A DNA stretch of 64,000 nt from Chamaecyparis obtusa (lineage: Eukaryota; Streptophyta; Pinopsida; Cupressales; Cupressaceae): assembly GCA_027943335.1 (NCBI GenBank), contig BSBK01000763.1, positions 867,501 through 931,500 on the forward strand, read 5' to 3'. Positions 36,010-48,540 of the stretch are shown here, piece after piece. The number at the start of each line of letters is the position of its first letter. Position 1 is the first letter of the stretch. Under the pieces are notes generated by a model that worked only from the letters and a program-made list of their open reading frames with translations, was not told the DNA's origin and did no database searches. The position numbers and the translations under genes were made by a program.

Positions 36010-37101
36010 TCAAGAGAAGTAAAACTTTAGGAATTGTCCATGAATAGGAAATTCCAAAGTGCCCCTAGTTAGATCTTTCAGAATATATGAATCAACTCCC
36101 CTTTTACTTTCAATGAGATAAGGACCTAACTAGATAGGGTTGAATTTACCATGCCTTCCCTTATCCTCTAATCTGGCATTCCACATTAGAACAAGATCAA
36201 CAGCCCCAAAACTTCTTTGAGTGGCTCTTTTATCAAATAAGCTTTTACACTGTGTCTGAAGTGTTTCATTTCTTTCATGTGCATCTCTTCTTACCTCCTC
36301 CAACTGGATTAACTCATCCATCCTTAGTCTCATTTCATCATCTAAGTCTTCATCATATGCCTGGATGAATTTATGCATTTGCAATAGATTGTTCTAAGGT
36401 AACCTAGCTCCAATCCCATAAACTAGATCAAATGGGGCACAACCTATGGCCTTCTTGATGGTCACTTTGTCAGCTCATAATGCCCACCAAATTTTTGAGT
36501 CCCATGACTTTTTATTCCTGTCCAATACTCTTTTGAGGATCTTTATCAAGCTTTTATTAGTGGATTCAGTCTGGCCATTTCCCTGCAGGTGATATGGGGA
36601 AGAAAATGAAATGTGTATCCCATAATTCTTTAAAAAATCATCAAACTCCTGAGATCTAAAACACATTGCATTGTCTACCACTATTGTTTCTGGACATCCA
36701 AACCTAGTGAGAATGTTCTGCATCATGAAATCAATAACAAATTTACTAGTGGCCCTCCTAGTGGGAATAGCTTCAACCCATTTAGTGAAAAAGTCTATTG
36801 CCACTAATATGTAGGAATGCCCACCACTAGACTTGTTTGGAATCTCACCTATGAAATCAATACCCTACTGCTAGAAAGGGGGCTGAATTGAGACTAGTTT
36901 GAGTGGTAATTTTCCACCAAATTTTAGCTTACCTGCAAACCTCTGGCATGCATCACACTTCCTTACAAATTGATGTGTGTCCTTAAAGATAGTAGGCCTC
37001 CAAAATCTAGACCTAAGGATTTTGTGAGCCATTGTCTTTGCCATGTAGTGTCCTCCACACACACCTTGATGCATTGATTCTAACAAAGACTTAGACCTTT
37101 C
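36010..37101 (-). pseudogene. Integrase of minus-strand Tat-like element
   Basis: The C-terminal enzyme of the polyprotein inserts element DNA in the nucleus. The zinc-binding region is near 37086-36930 (H...GVCGGH...C-x2-C). Catalytic core residues are seen as AIDFFTKW (Asp at 36793-36795), VVDNAMCF (about 36670) and NGQTESTNKS (about 36580). A conserved TQRSFGAVDLVLMWN part precedes a GPY-like end near 36125. In-frame stops are 37102, 36871, 36865, 36475, 36394 and 36130. The frame becomes unclear below 36100, so the C-terminus is placed near 36010. Confidence 0.88.
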
Positions 37102-37329
37102 CTAGTCTACACATTTTAGCAATACACCTTCATTGCTTTTCCACCATAACTCACTGTGTATAATGGCATATCCCACAGATTGTAGCTTGATAGTCCTTTT
37201 CTTATTTTCACTCATGTCAAGGGGAAGAAATAATTTTTGCAAGTAATTGATGACATCCCTGTACCAATCACAACAGTCCAAATCACAAACATATGGCCTT
37301 TCTTCCTCCTCTAACATGTTCACATGGTT

Positions 37330-39492
37330 TGCAATCAAATTACTCTGAGCCATCAATTTTGCAAGTCTTAGGCCTCTTATCAATTTTGTAATTTGAATGT
37401 CTATGTTGAATTCTTGGATCCTGTTGATCCATCTACATCTCTTACCTGAGACCTCCCGTTGCACTAGAACATCCTTGACAGCAGCATTAGGAACATAAGC
37501 AACCACCTTAGCTCCTACAAGATAACATCTGAAAGCCTTGACTGCTTTGATTAGGGCATAAGCCTATTTCTCAACTATATTATACTTTAGTTCTGCTGCA
37601 TGTAAGGATTTTCTGAAAAAGGATATGGGTTGTTCATACCCTTCTGAATTCTTTTGTAATAAGACTAATGCAATTGTATGATAAGAAGCAAAGGAGAAAA
37701 TTTGCATGGGTTTACCATAATCAGGGGTCCTTAAAATAGGGGCATCCTTGATGGCCTATTTGATATTCTTGAAAGACTCAATTGCTTCTTCATTCCATTC
37801 TACTTTTGCATTTTTCTTCAACATTCCAGAGATGGGAATACAAATTTCTGCAAAGTTAGTAACAAACCTTCTAAGAAAATTCACTTGCCCAAAGAAAGAC
37901 TATACTCCTTTAACATTCCTTGGTGGTGAAAGCTTGTCTATTGCCATAACCCTTTCAGGATCAATTCTCACTCCATCCTTGGACACAATATGTCCTAAGA
38001 TCTTGCCTTCCACCACACCAAAAGAACATTTCTTTGGATTCAGATAAATTCCGTATTCCAGAGCTCTAATAAAAATCTTTTCAAGATGCTCACAATGCTG
38101 ATCCTCCTTCTCTGAATATGCCATGAGATCATCCTAATACACTACTAGGAACTTTTTTATGAAATCTACAAAGGCCACATCCATAGCTCTTTGAAAGGTA
38201 GCTCCTACATTTGTCAAGCCAAAAGGCATCCTAACATACACATAGGTCCCCCAAGGAGTTGTGAATGTAGTCTTGAATTGTTCTGACTCCTTGACCATGA
38301 CCTGATTATATCCAGAGAAGCCATCCATCATTGACATCAACTCTGATCTAGTGACTCTTTGCAGCATGTTTTCCATATTAGGGAGACCATAGTTGTCTTT
38401 CAAAGAATTGACATTCAGATTTCTAAAATCAACACATAGCCTAATGTCACCATTCTTTTTTCTAACTAGAACCAAGTTTGACACCCAAGAGGAATGTCTG
38501 ACAGGCCTTATGATTCCTGCATCCATCATCTTCTTCAATTCATCTTGCATTTTTGGTGCCAATGTAGGATTTACAGGCCTCAACTTTTGCCTAAATGGTT
38601 TAGTTCCTTCCTTCAATGGTATCTCATGTTGAAAGAGATCTTCTCTATAAGCTTTCACATCTTCATAAGACCATGCAAAGACATGTCTGAATTTTTTGAG
38701 AAGATTAATCAGATTTCTTCTAGTTCTTTGAGATAAGCATTTACCTATGTAAATGTTCCTTGGTTCTTGGCTTGTCCCTAGATTTACTTCCTCCAAATCA
38801 CTTACCTTGTCAGCAAGTCTAGCTACACAAGCCCTCTCTTTATTATCAAATGCTCTCTCAAGAGAAACCAATCCCCTTGGGATCCTATTTGACTTCAATT
38901 CCAGTACTTCCTTCCCAAGGACACTCTCTTTTCCATCTTTGTTGTTTACATAGGTACTGAAATCCATTTCCTGACCATCAAAGTGAGACTCACACTGCAA
39001 GAACCTCAATATATCCTGATCATCAGAAAATACTTGCCAATTCTCAACATTATCTAGGATAGAAGGCCTGGACTTACACTCAATTCTGGATATCCCTACA
39101 AAGGTAACATCCTCTGGCCTTAAGGCTATGTTTGCTAGTAAATTTTCCATCCTATTTTGGCTTCTATCCACCCAATCAATACCAAAGGCATTGAAACATT
39201 CAATTTCATCCCATATAGCATTCCTATATTGTTTCAGCCTTTGGTTCTTAGATGCATACTTTGATCTAATCTGAGATATTACTAACTTAGAATCACCAAT
39301 TACCCTAAGATGTTTGATCCCATGTTTTGATGCTTGTCTCAAACCAATCAATAGGGCTTCATATTCTACAACATTGTTTGTGCAAGAAAATAGGAGAGTG
39401 AAAGAAAACTTAAAAGTCTTACCACTTGGGGATATTAATAAAACTCCTGCTCCAGCACCTTCCCTAGAATTTGCTCCATCAAAATATAATGT
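37330..39492 (-). pseudogene. Archaeal-type RNase H, then RT, then dead native RNase H
   Basis: Minus-strand order is unusual. First comes a complete RNase H (about 39492-39110) with LYFDGAN, NNVVEYEALL and VIGDSK; its fourth acidic position reads LLANIAL, Asn for Asp. A roughly 140-codon connector follows. RT (about 38700-38060) has RLCVDFRNLN and MPFGLTNVGATFQRAM; its YxDD has a TAG (38134) at the x position. The native RNase H domain then follows (about 37760-37330), with FAS and YVPN where Asp residues are expected and a stop at 37564 by the Glu. It is thus without catalytic residues and probably a structural connection domain. Other stops are 39493, 37900 and 37756. All parts share one frame. 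Confidence 0.9.
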
Positions 39493-39558
39493 TCATAAGA
39501 CATTACCCTCTACCATGTTACTCTCATCATCGGCCAAAAGGATAGGCCTGACCTTCTC

Positions 39559-40641
39559 CTACATCTCATTCCTCTGGACTTGGAATGAGCCAATGTCAGT
39601 GTCAACAAAAAAATTCATGCTATCCTTTTCATTTTCCTCAATCATATGTAGGGTCCTGGCTTCCCTTAACACCTTCACACTCTCTCCCTCAATGTCAAAA
39701 GTGGAAAAGGACAAGTCACATTGAATACTTCCTCCCATGGAGGCACTCCACTTTCTAGATAACAACATTCCATATTGAGGAGGAATGTCAACTACAAGAA
39801 CACTCATAGTCAACTGTTTGTTGGGAAATGCAGCTAATTTATAAGGAAAATCCTTGATGGTACCAATAACTGGCACTTCTCTTGAGTCCATAGCTTGGCA
39901 TCTCCCGTAAGGTGTATCAACCTTTAGTCCTAATGATTTCATGATCTCTGCAGGCATGACAGTGTTTGATGCTCCAGAATTGATCATGCAATTCTTCAAT
40001 ATTTTACCACCAATCACAAGGGACAAAAAGAAAGGATCAACTGTCCCTGATGCATTATTTACAATATTTGTATCCATGAAGATTTGAGGAATCTTAGAAA
40101 CAATTTCTTCACTCTTACTGTCAAGTGTGTCTTCCAAGGAAGCCACATGTTTGTCATTTCTATTCACCTCTTGGATTTCTGTAGAAGAAACACCATTTAC
40201 CCAATTCAAGGCCTTGACCTTATGTTCTTCTATTCTCATCATTTCCAAAAGTGGAACCTTGACAGTGATCTGTGAAAGAAATTTGGACATGTCAATTGGA
40301 ACATATTTTTGGTTATTCATGTCTTCCTCAAAAATAGTGACAACTTTATCCTTTGTGAAACTAGATTTGTCTTTGAGAGGAGAATCCTCTCCCTTCTGAG
40401 GAAAGGGAATGACTACCTCTATTGTCTTTTCTTTATTCTTAGGTGCTGCAATAGGTACAACTTTCCTTTTTACCTTCACTTGGTTAGTATCATCGGCACC
40501 CCTACCCTTTTCTCCATGTTGTTGTGTACCATTTTCTGTCTCCTTGATAAACATACTGCCTAGCTTACCAGTTGCATTTCCAACTGTCCTATTCCTCAAG
40601 TTATAATTACTTCTAGATTGAGTGACCATGTCTGCAGTGAT
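39559..40641 (-). pseudogene. Protease region of minus-strand Tat-like element
   Basis: A 356-codon open stretch between stops 40642 and 39559, in the same frame as gag and RT. The N-terminal half is basic and Lys/Glu-rich. The aspartic protease core has MINSGASNTVM; the catalytic Asp codon position, 39979-39981, is Asn (AAT, one G-to-A step from GAT). A hydrophobic-hydrophobic-Gly (GMLLSRKW) block follows near 39770. The enzyme would cut gag-pol into mature proteins, but this copy is inactive as written. Confidence 0.85.
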
Positions 40642-42675
40642 CTAAGCAATTTCTTCATCTGATGGTCTTCTTAAAGAAACTTTCTCCTCACCCCCCACAA
40701 TACCACATCCAACATCATCAAACTCTTCATCTTCTTCATCAAAATCATTCTCATCCTCTACATGTGTAGAAGTCATTCCACAACCACTCTTGTCATATTG
40801 CTCCTCTTGTTCTTGATTCTCTTGTAAGTTTAAAGCAATGACACAATGCTCCGGGTCATGAGGAGACTGACAAGTAGCACACCATGGGATATCTTCAGTC
40901 ATATTTACTGAATTTCTATGCAAGGGATCAGGGATCCTTCCATCAGGCCTTTCTTGCTTGGTTGGGAAAATGGGCTTGCCATCTTTCCATTGAGTGTTGT
41001 AAGGGTAATTTTGCATTCTTGGTTGTCTACTAAAATTGTTTGGAGCTAACCTCTCCATAGTCACAGTTCTATTGTTTCCCTTTCCACTAGGCTTTAAACC
41101 TTCCAAAGCCTTTAAAATTTGTTTTAGATTGTTATCCTCTTTGGGTTTAGAGTCAACAGACCTTCCCATTTCTTTCTTACTCTGCATTTGAGGCCTGCAA
41201 TCATCTCTTCTTCCTATCTTTCCTGATATTCTTCTATTGTTCTCTATGTTGATGGCCAATTTGTAAGCTTCCCCAAGATTTCTAGGGTTCTTGTCCCTCA
41301 AGAGGTATCCCATTTTTGCATCAAAGGCATTCAAGTATGTCACAAGACACACCCTGTCATCTAGTCTGATAACCTGCAAGAGCCTATGCATAGCCTTTTG
41401 GAATCTTATATTAAATTCTAGGACCTCTTCATTCTGATTCTTCTTTATGTTATTGAATTAATTTAGGATAAAACCCTCATTAGTCTTATCACCATAGTGT
41501 TCCTTGAAATAGTTTTTAAATTCATTCCATGATCCTATACTAGCATGGGGTAATCCTCTAAACCAATCCCTAGCATTTTCAATCAGGGATTGTACAAATA
41601 GCTTCATTATAACATCATCAAGTTCTATATTATAATCATCTATTACATCTATGAAATTTTTTAGATGTTCTTCACATGTGATGACATTATTTCCAGTAAA
41701 TTTAGGAAGCTTCTTTCTAATTTCATCAGGGATTGCATTAGGATAACCAGGAATACCAAAGAAGACAAGTTGTTTGTACCTTTCATGAATAGGAGCTCTA
41801 TGCAGTGGATCCATTCCTTGAGATGTAGATGTCCTTGTGTTTGAACCATCAGGAACTCTAGCGGCACCCGGTATACCATTTGCTTGAGCTGCATTGTTAC
41901 CATGATTTCCACCTTGTCCCAAAAAGGAAGCAACAACATTTGAAGGTCCTAAAGCATGCTTGAGAAAATCTATCTTCTTTCTAATTTCTGTAGCATAAGC
42001 CTCCAACTCTTCTTTCTCTAGTTCTTTATCCAATATTTCTTTCTTCCTTATAGCTATCTCCAAATCTGAATCTAATCTTAGTCCTGGATCTGATGTCCTA
42101 TCCACAATAACTTGTTCACTGATTTGAATCCCAATAGCCTTCTATTTGCCTTTATCTCTTGGTCTGGTTTCTTCACACATTTTTTGAACAATAGGCTATT
42201 CGTTTACTCTTTCAGGCTCTGGGACAAAATTAATTGCCTCCAAATCTAGTAACTACCTCTTTAGTTGATCAGCCCTTATCATGGCTTGTCTTACTTTATC
42301 TTCTTTGTCCTTTTCTCTTTGCTACCTAATGGCAAGCTATTCTTGAACTCTTCTTTCTAGTTCATAAACCTCCTCAAAGATCTCTTCTGATTCAGGGAGT
42401 ATGGTCTCTGACTCATCATCTCCCACTTGAGTTTCATCCTCATATTGGTTCAATCCCAAATCAACAGCCTCTTCATATTCTGAATTATTTTCTTCTTGAC
42501 TAGGCCTGGCCTGGGTTTCTTGTCTGGTATCTTCCTTTTTGCTCCAGGTATGAGAAACACCTCTTCTCTTCTTTCCTCCCCTTGTCTGAATAGGCCTAGA
42601 AGTCCCTGGAATGCCTTCTTCCATTATATCTTCAAGATGCTTCTTTCTCCGAGACCTGGTACCTCTATAACTCAT
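40642..42675 (-). pseudogene. gag: Gag of minus-strand Tat-like element
   Basis: Starts at ATG 42675 (MSYRGTRSRRKK, basic). It is followed by an acidic stretch and a Lys/Glu-rich coiled-coil (about 42070-41960). The retrotransposon gag domain lies at about 41780-41240 (ARDWFRGLP near 41555, YLNAFDAKMGYLL near 41310). The C-terminal part has a CATC..PHDPEHC zinc-finger-like cluster (about 40880-40845) and an acidic tail. Stops are 42337, 42322, 42253, 42196, 42142, 41458 and 40642, all in one frame. The 208 bp between the ATG and the 5' LTR are the leader. Confidence 0.88.
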
Positions 42676-42863
42676 CCTGCAAAATAAATACTGACTAGCA
42701 CTACTTCAGAGATGTTTGAGTCACCACCCAAGTGTATTGGGAATATCACAATATATTTTTTTCACTCTAGAAATATTCAAATGAGTTAGAGAGACAAGGG
42801 ACAAGAATAACCCTGTTTCTTCCAATGATGACCTACTGGTTAGGATGAACATGTATAACACTT

Positions 42864-42880
42864 CCCTAGTAGAGTCGCCA
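42864..42880 (-). other. Primer binding site of minus-strand element
   Basis: TGGCGACTCTACTAGGG on the minus strand, 3 bp inside the 5' LTR. TGG at its start fits a tRNA CCA end. The tRNA species was not assigned from memory. Confidence 0.7.
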
Positions 42881-43774
42881 TCTTGTTGGTGTCCAAAATG
42901 ATGCTTATGCTCTAATAGGTTGCCAATATACCCTCAGATGGATTTTAGGAATGGTTAACTCCAAAATGTTATGAGGTCTTAGGGTAACTGGACCAACTAT
43001 AGGGACTTAATATGCCCTCTTCTACTTCTGGCACTGCAAAACCAAGGTGGGTGCACCTAACCTAGTATAAAATATACTTCATACACCAAGAACTACGTTT
43101 GAATAACAGATAATAGAATAGCAAGAAAGTACTAAGTGTTAACCACACACTCATTGACTCTCCATTGCTATGGGTAGGAACCTTACACAACCAAATGCTG
43201 AAAACTTAAGGAATGGTTCTTAATTTATGTTTTTGAATCATAACAACCTCAATCAGGATATGTCAACAAAGAAATACTTATCTAGGCCAATGCCTCATCC
43301 ATTGGGCAAGGTTTCTTAGACAGACTACACACACATACCAGAATGTATCTGAGATTCAAAGCCATAAATACATTTACAATCTCCTCTACTACTTAAAAAA
43401 TATCCCTACATAGACAAGAGATAAATTTAGGTCCCATCTGAAGCATCATTTAATCTAATCCTGGATTAGAACTCAAGAATGAAGACCTATACATAAAAAG
43501 GTTATGCAGTGAACTGGAAAGTTCAAAATTCATCTACGTTGACACAAGGGAGAGATGAGAATCATGTGCCTGCATTAAGTATGAAGAATCCTCAATTGTA
43601 TATAATCCATCCAAAGGAACCCTACTTGCAAACTATAGCTTAGACCTACAACTTTCTTTCAATTGTCAAAAGAAATCAAGACAAGTCATTACAATTCAGA
43701 CTGGCAGAAGACTCACAACCAGAAAAGTTTGAAAATCTAACTCCCAATGACCCAAAATGATCACAAAAAATCCC

Positions 43775-43780
43775 TTTATA
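43775..43780 (-). promoter_or_regulatory. TATA box of the 5' LTR
   Basis: TATAAAGGG on the minus strand, same context as in the 3' LTR. It implies U3 of about 1.95 kb and R-U5 of about 0.87 kb. Confidence 0.5.
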
Positions 43781-44281
43781 CCAGGGTTACAATGCAAGTA
43801 CAATGATCATTTCCAACTCAAAAATTCAAAAACACCTAACCCCACCAAGGAGTTACCAGAGACAAGATAGGGATCAAGCCGCAGCAAGCAAGCTCAGACA
43901 GTCTAATGCATTTAATCAACATGAGATCTTCAATCATGAGAAACTCTAAAAAGGCACTGAAGATCAATCAAAAGTCTACAAAATTCAAACTGGAAGTGAC
44001 CCTGCAACTGCTTTTGGTACATTTCATTTACTCCCCTATGGCAAGACACTCCTCTTCTGCAATCATCTCACACCCTGGAGCACACTGGAAACAACAAACC
44101 AATCACTTCTCACCAAACAGGGTCATTTCTGCATTGAATTCCATAAAAATGGTACCCTCTATCACTGGAAACTCTCAAAAATTCAAACTCAAACTACAAC
44201 GGTCACCATGCAATTCACGGGCTTGTGTTTTTAACCATCCAAACACCTCGAGTTAACTCCACAACGATGATGCCAAACAGT

Positions 44282-45280
44282 TGTCGCATGATCGCATAGC
44301 CCAGAAATGGGCTATGCGAACATGTGACATGCCACTTCCCATTGCCTTCTTCATAACCATCAACACTATCACTGCCACAAAAGGGTTTGTCGCATGTTCA
44401 CAAGCTGGAAAGTTGGCTCATGTGAACATGCGACAAGCCGCTAACATGCACCTTGCTGGTTGTCATGTCACCACTGAGATACCCTAACCTGGGCCCACGT
44501 TCAAATCTACCATCCTACTAGCGAGACCACCAAAAAACTGCCACTAGGCCCCAGGGACATGTGGCACCCTATCACATGATCACATAGCCTAGAAATAGGC
44601 TATGCAAACATGCGACAACCCGCAGAACCCTTTGCAAAGTCCTCGGCCCCATCAACAGTCAGGCGACCAATCAAAAACCAGCACACCGGTAAGACTGGCA
44701 TCATGGGCCCACCTTAGAACCCTACAACTGTGATGTCTAGTGGTTAGTCACATGATCACATAGCCCAGAAATGGGCTATGCGAACATGTGATAACCCGCA
44801 GACCGTTACCTTGCCGCCACCGCATGAAGTTGATAGAAAATGTCAATCGCATGATCGCATAGCCTTGCAAAAGGCTATGCGAACATGCAACTAACCACCA
44901 GCAAACCACCACCACTACCTGCCATTAATTTGTGGTCCCACCAAGCATATCCACCTCAGCACCACGGACACGTGTCAATCGGTCGCATGATCACATAGCC
45001 AAAAACTAGGCTATGCAATCATGCGAGAGCCAACCAAAGGCCACCACATAACTGCCTCTAGGACCACAGAACTGCTTGACCTTTTAGAGGATCAGACGGT
45101 TGTCACAAAATCATGAGAAATAAACCTCGTGCAACTTTTCCATGCAAACAAGCAATAGCCACAAATCCTGTCTGAACATTAACTGTGTCAGGCAATGGGA
45201 AGAACTGGGACCCACACGGACAGGTGGCAAGCGGTCGCATGATCACATGTCAAAAAAGTCTGACATGCGGCCATGTGACA
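44282..45280. repeat. Hairpin array, 5' LTR copy
   Basis: Copies at 44282-44329, 44388-44435, 44570-44617, 44746-44793, 44845-44892, 44981-45029 and 45233-45280 match the seven strong hairpins of the other LTR in order and spacing. At several CG positions the two LTRs differ as CG in one and TG or CA in the other. Confidence 0.9.
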
Positions 45281-46020
45281 ACCAATCAAGAAGAGTCGGG
45301 CCCACCATCCAATTAGACTTGCGCAGTTAGAGAATGCCAACAAACAGGGCAGAAGTGCGGGGTTGAAAACATCCAAAGTTTTCACAATAGCGAAGGATCA
45401 AAAACACACAAACTTTTCGGCACCAAAAGACAAGTGCACAAAAGTTGGAAGGCAAAGGTCAAAAATAATGAAGGTTTTCACACAGACCGAAAACATCATG
45501 GATTTTCAAAAATACTGTGGGTTTTGACACTGTGGCAGATTTTGAAAATATTTTCCTACAGACCTTAGAACTCAAAAAACTTTCTGGGTTTTGCGATTCA
45601 GGAGATGTGATTTGGGTTGGAGCAAGGTGATACATTGAAGAGCACGGGGCAGGACACTTAACAAAAACTTTGCAGGGAACAGGCCATTTTCACAAGATTT
45701 TGCTATGACAAAAAAAAGGCCTAACAAAGTGACAGTTGACAGTGACACTTTTCTGAAAAAGGTAATTACTAATTTCATGTGTGTGTGCTTGATGAGATTT
45801 TAATTTTTAATAGAGTAGGTGGCCTAGTGGCTGGTAGACTAGTTGTACTTGTGAGTTTCTTATTACTTGTTAGTTATTAAATATAGTTCACACATTAGTG
45901 ACTTCACAAAGCATCCATAATTTCTAGAGTAGCCAACTAGAGAGTTGAAACCTTTGGCTTTAAGTGCAGAGTCTAGACAGAAAATGAGCTTATTGCTTAG
46001 ACTTTAGTATACTTAAAAGA

Positions 46021-46710
46021 ATGGCAGAACAAGGATCTCCTGATGTTGTTGTACTGGAAAAGAGTTTCATTGTGAATTCAAGAACAAAGAGGCCAAATAT
46101 ATACGCTGAAGAATGGATGAAACTATTGCCTGGATTCTTAAATTTGCAATCAGCTAATGCTTGTGAATGGAGGGACCCTTATGCGTTCTGCAGGGACCTT
46201 GACTGCCCAAACATAACTGGGTATGAGCTCTTCATGTTTTTCTATAAGAATAGAATTAGAGGCCCTCCTGTTTCAAACCCATGGGATAGGAACTTGGGAA
46301 AGTTGATAGTACCTAAGGTATTTCAGGATGTAGACCTCATGAAAGCGCTAATTCAAGCATACAATCTAGTGACACAAGCTTTCCACAAGCATGACAAGTC
46401 TATACTCTGCATGTTATATAGAGCAACTTTTGCTCAAGCTTTCGACCTTCAAGGACCTATGAGCGTGGATATTGACCTAGCAGTAGAGGAGGCCTTGTTT
46501 AATAGATAGAAAAGTTACTACCATGGAAAGGTTATGAGGAGGCATATTCCTAGAGAAATGAAAGAGGCAAGGTTGTTACCGAAGAAGGTTGCAGATTCAT
46601 TTGATATTGAGCTTTTCTTTCCCTATTTCCAAAATACCATCTACGGTTTACACAAATTTATTGGACTAGATGGAGGTTTGATAGTGATTTTATCTCTATT
46701 GAGCTTTTAA
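46021..46710 (+). pseudogene. N-terminal fragment of an unknown retroelement-like protein
   Basis: ATG 46021 opens a 162-codon frame ending at TAG 46507, after which the same frame stays protein-like to about 46710. The protein has a short leader, then W/Y/F-rich blocks (EEWMKLLPG, ELFMFFYKNRIRG) and a basic region after the stop (HGKVMRRHIPREM). It ends in FFPYFQNTIYGLHKF before decaying. No domain is recognised. The 5' region 45732-46020 could be its leader, split from upstream DNA at 33028 by the Tat-like insertion. It may be an element gag-like protein. The homology end near 46710 suggests truncation. Confidence 0.5.
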
Positions 46711-47196
46711 GGTTGTCATTAGTACCAAAGGTTTGTAAAGGTATCGTTCGGTCACTTACATTGAGCTAATTGGTAACATAAAGTAGAACAAACTAGTTGG
46801 TAAAGCTTATATACTGAGCAGCAGACAGTTTACCGAGCACCGGCAGACACTAACACCGACAGACTGTAAACATTGAGCATCATAGTATCCACCGATTAGT
46901 TTACACAATGTTTACCAAGGATCACAGGAAATGGCATAGTAATCAGAAATGGCACATTCTTTTATGCAAATGGTTACAACGGTTTATAAAATGTTTTAAC
47001 AAGATTGAGGAACATTTAATGTGATGATATTCATTAAATGCAATATAAATCTTTTGTAATAGTTGTTCTAGGTTATTATTGTACACCGTAGATCTTAGAG
47101 TTATGACTATATTGTATAACCTAATTTTGTTAAAGCAAAAAAAATAGAACACTATATATTTGTGTGTTTGCATCATTTTTGGTGTGAACTGATATA
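46711..47196. other. Non-coding stretch, possibly an old LTR fragment
   Basis: Contains a repeated 'accgagcaccg..agac' style segment and AT-rich tail. It may be part of an LTR into which the next element inserted, but no paired copy is in the window. Confidence 0.3.
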
Positions 47197-48519
47197 TGTA
47201 ATACCCCAAAAATGGGCTATATGTTCATTAAGCTCCTACATCGACAAATCGAACAAAATTGACATCGAAGTCCTAACCTAAGGCACATCTGAACATCATC
47301 AAATCTAATTGATTATCTTAAATTCTGCATCAGGGAATATTCCTAGTAATATTCCTAATTATCTTAATTATCTTTAATTTAATGATTATTTGGCGATAAA
47401 TCCAATTTATCCTAAAGTTTGATTATTTGAATATTTTCATATTTAATTAATTAGATTTGCCACTTAATTGTTTAATTAAATTTAATTCTATCTATTATTA
47501 ATTGTATTATTTAATTTTGACAATAAATCCAATATCCTATGAATAATTGATTAAATCTTTATTTAATTAATTAAAGCGAGTTGTCATTATTTAATAATAT
47601 AGTTTTTAATAAAAGTTTGATTAAATAGTTAATTAACCCATAAATTAATTATTTATTTTCAAAAATCAGTTAAGTTGAGGATAAATCACATTATTTATTT
47701 ATTTAATTCTTAATTATTATGCACATTCAAAAGAAACAGTTAAACTCCAAATCAGAAAATCAATGCAAGTTATTGACTTTTTGGAACTCAACATCCTTTT
47801 GGAGTTCAAAAAGCTGATCTAAACTCTAATTTGAGTTAAAAAGTTGTTTTTGCATGATTTTGAGAATTAACTATCTTTTATGATCAGATAACTCAAAAAT
47901 CAACCTGAGTTATTTGAGTGATTTATGGCTTTCTTCCATGCACCTCCAAAGCCCGGGATTTCTATAAAATCAAGGCTCAGCTCTTCATAATTCATCTCTC
48001 AAATTTGCATCCACAGAATCCACAAATTTGCACAATTACGCTGCCAAGATCAATTCAAGAGTTACACAATCACATTGGAGAATTGGAATTGAAGAATCAA
48101 AGCTCTTGCGAATCGACATCTTTGTGAGATCAATCTTATTTTTGCATTCATATTGCATATCATTGTTAGATTAGCATTGCATATCAATTTTCAATAGCAT
48201 TCATAGCATATCAATTTCATCTAGCATAGATTCATATCAAGTTTTCATTCCTTATTGCATCATAAAATCCAAAAAAAAAAAAAGCTTAATTGCATTCAAT
48301 CTCATATCTAGATCAATTGCATTCAAATCCTTCATTTAGGTGTCATCGAGGTCACTGATCTCGATAACAATCTGAGAACATTAATCTCGCACCTACTAGA
48401 AGGCAGTAAATCGCTTGGTTAAATTAGATTTCAATTTTGCACGATTTTGATTTTAGCTAACCTCTAATATTTTACTGAAGTGTTGTGTCTACAGATCAGG
48501 TACAATTTTCACACACACA
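47197..48519 (+). repeat. 5' LTR of plus-strand Tat-like element
   Basis: It starts TGTAATACCCC, a common gypsy LTR start, and ends ...CACACACA four bases before the primer site. Length is about 1.32 kb. The AT-rich first half is followed by a promoter zone. Lack of the second LTR leaves the left end as a good candidate rather than proven. Confidence 0.7.
47963..47969 (+). promoter_or_regulatory. TATA box in the 5' LTR
   Basis: TATAAAA preceded by a GC-rich CCCGGGATTTC. It sits about 550 bp before the LTR end, a reasonable U3 position; the start site would be near 47995. Confidence 0.55.
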
Positions 48520-48523
48520 TTTT

Positions 48524-48540
48524 TGGCACCCACCGTGGGG
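48524..48540 (+). other. Primer binding site
   Basis: TGGCACCCACCGTGGGG follows the LTR end by 4 bp and matches the TGGCGCCCACCGTGGGG-type site of plant Tat-like elements, with CG changed to CA. Confidence 0.75.

Larger units (their letters stand above)
33034..45726 (-). mobile_element. Complete Ty3/gypsy Tat-like element, minus strand, 12.7 kb
   Basis: LTRs at 33034-35863 (3') and 42884-45726 (5') flank one gag-PR-RNaseH-RT-RNaseH-INT frame read on the minus strand. A perfect 5-bp target-site duplication AAGTG stands at 33029-33033 and 45727-45731, proving the ends. On the plus strand the LTR starts TGTTGG and ends AACA (right copy) or AATA (left copy). A primer site lies 3 bp inside the 5' LTR. 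No convincing polypurine tract is seen at 35864. Long LTRs, a degenerate native RNase H and a second, archaeal-type RNase H place it near the Tat lineage. The second RNase H is upstream of RT here. Confidence 0.93.
42884..45726 (-). repeat. 5' LTR of minus-strand Tat-like element
   Basis: 2,843 bp, colinear with 33034-35863. Differences are mainly transitions, several at CG/TG positions. It ends AACA just before the AAGTG target-site copy. Confidence 0.93.
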
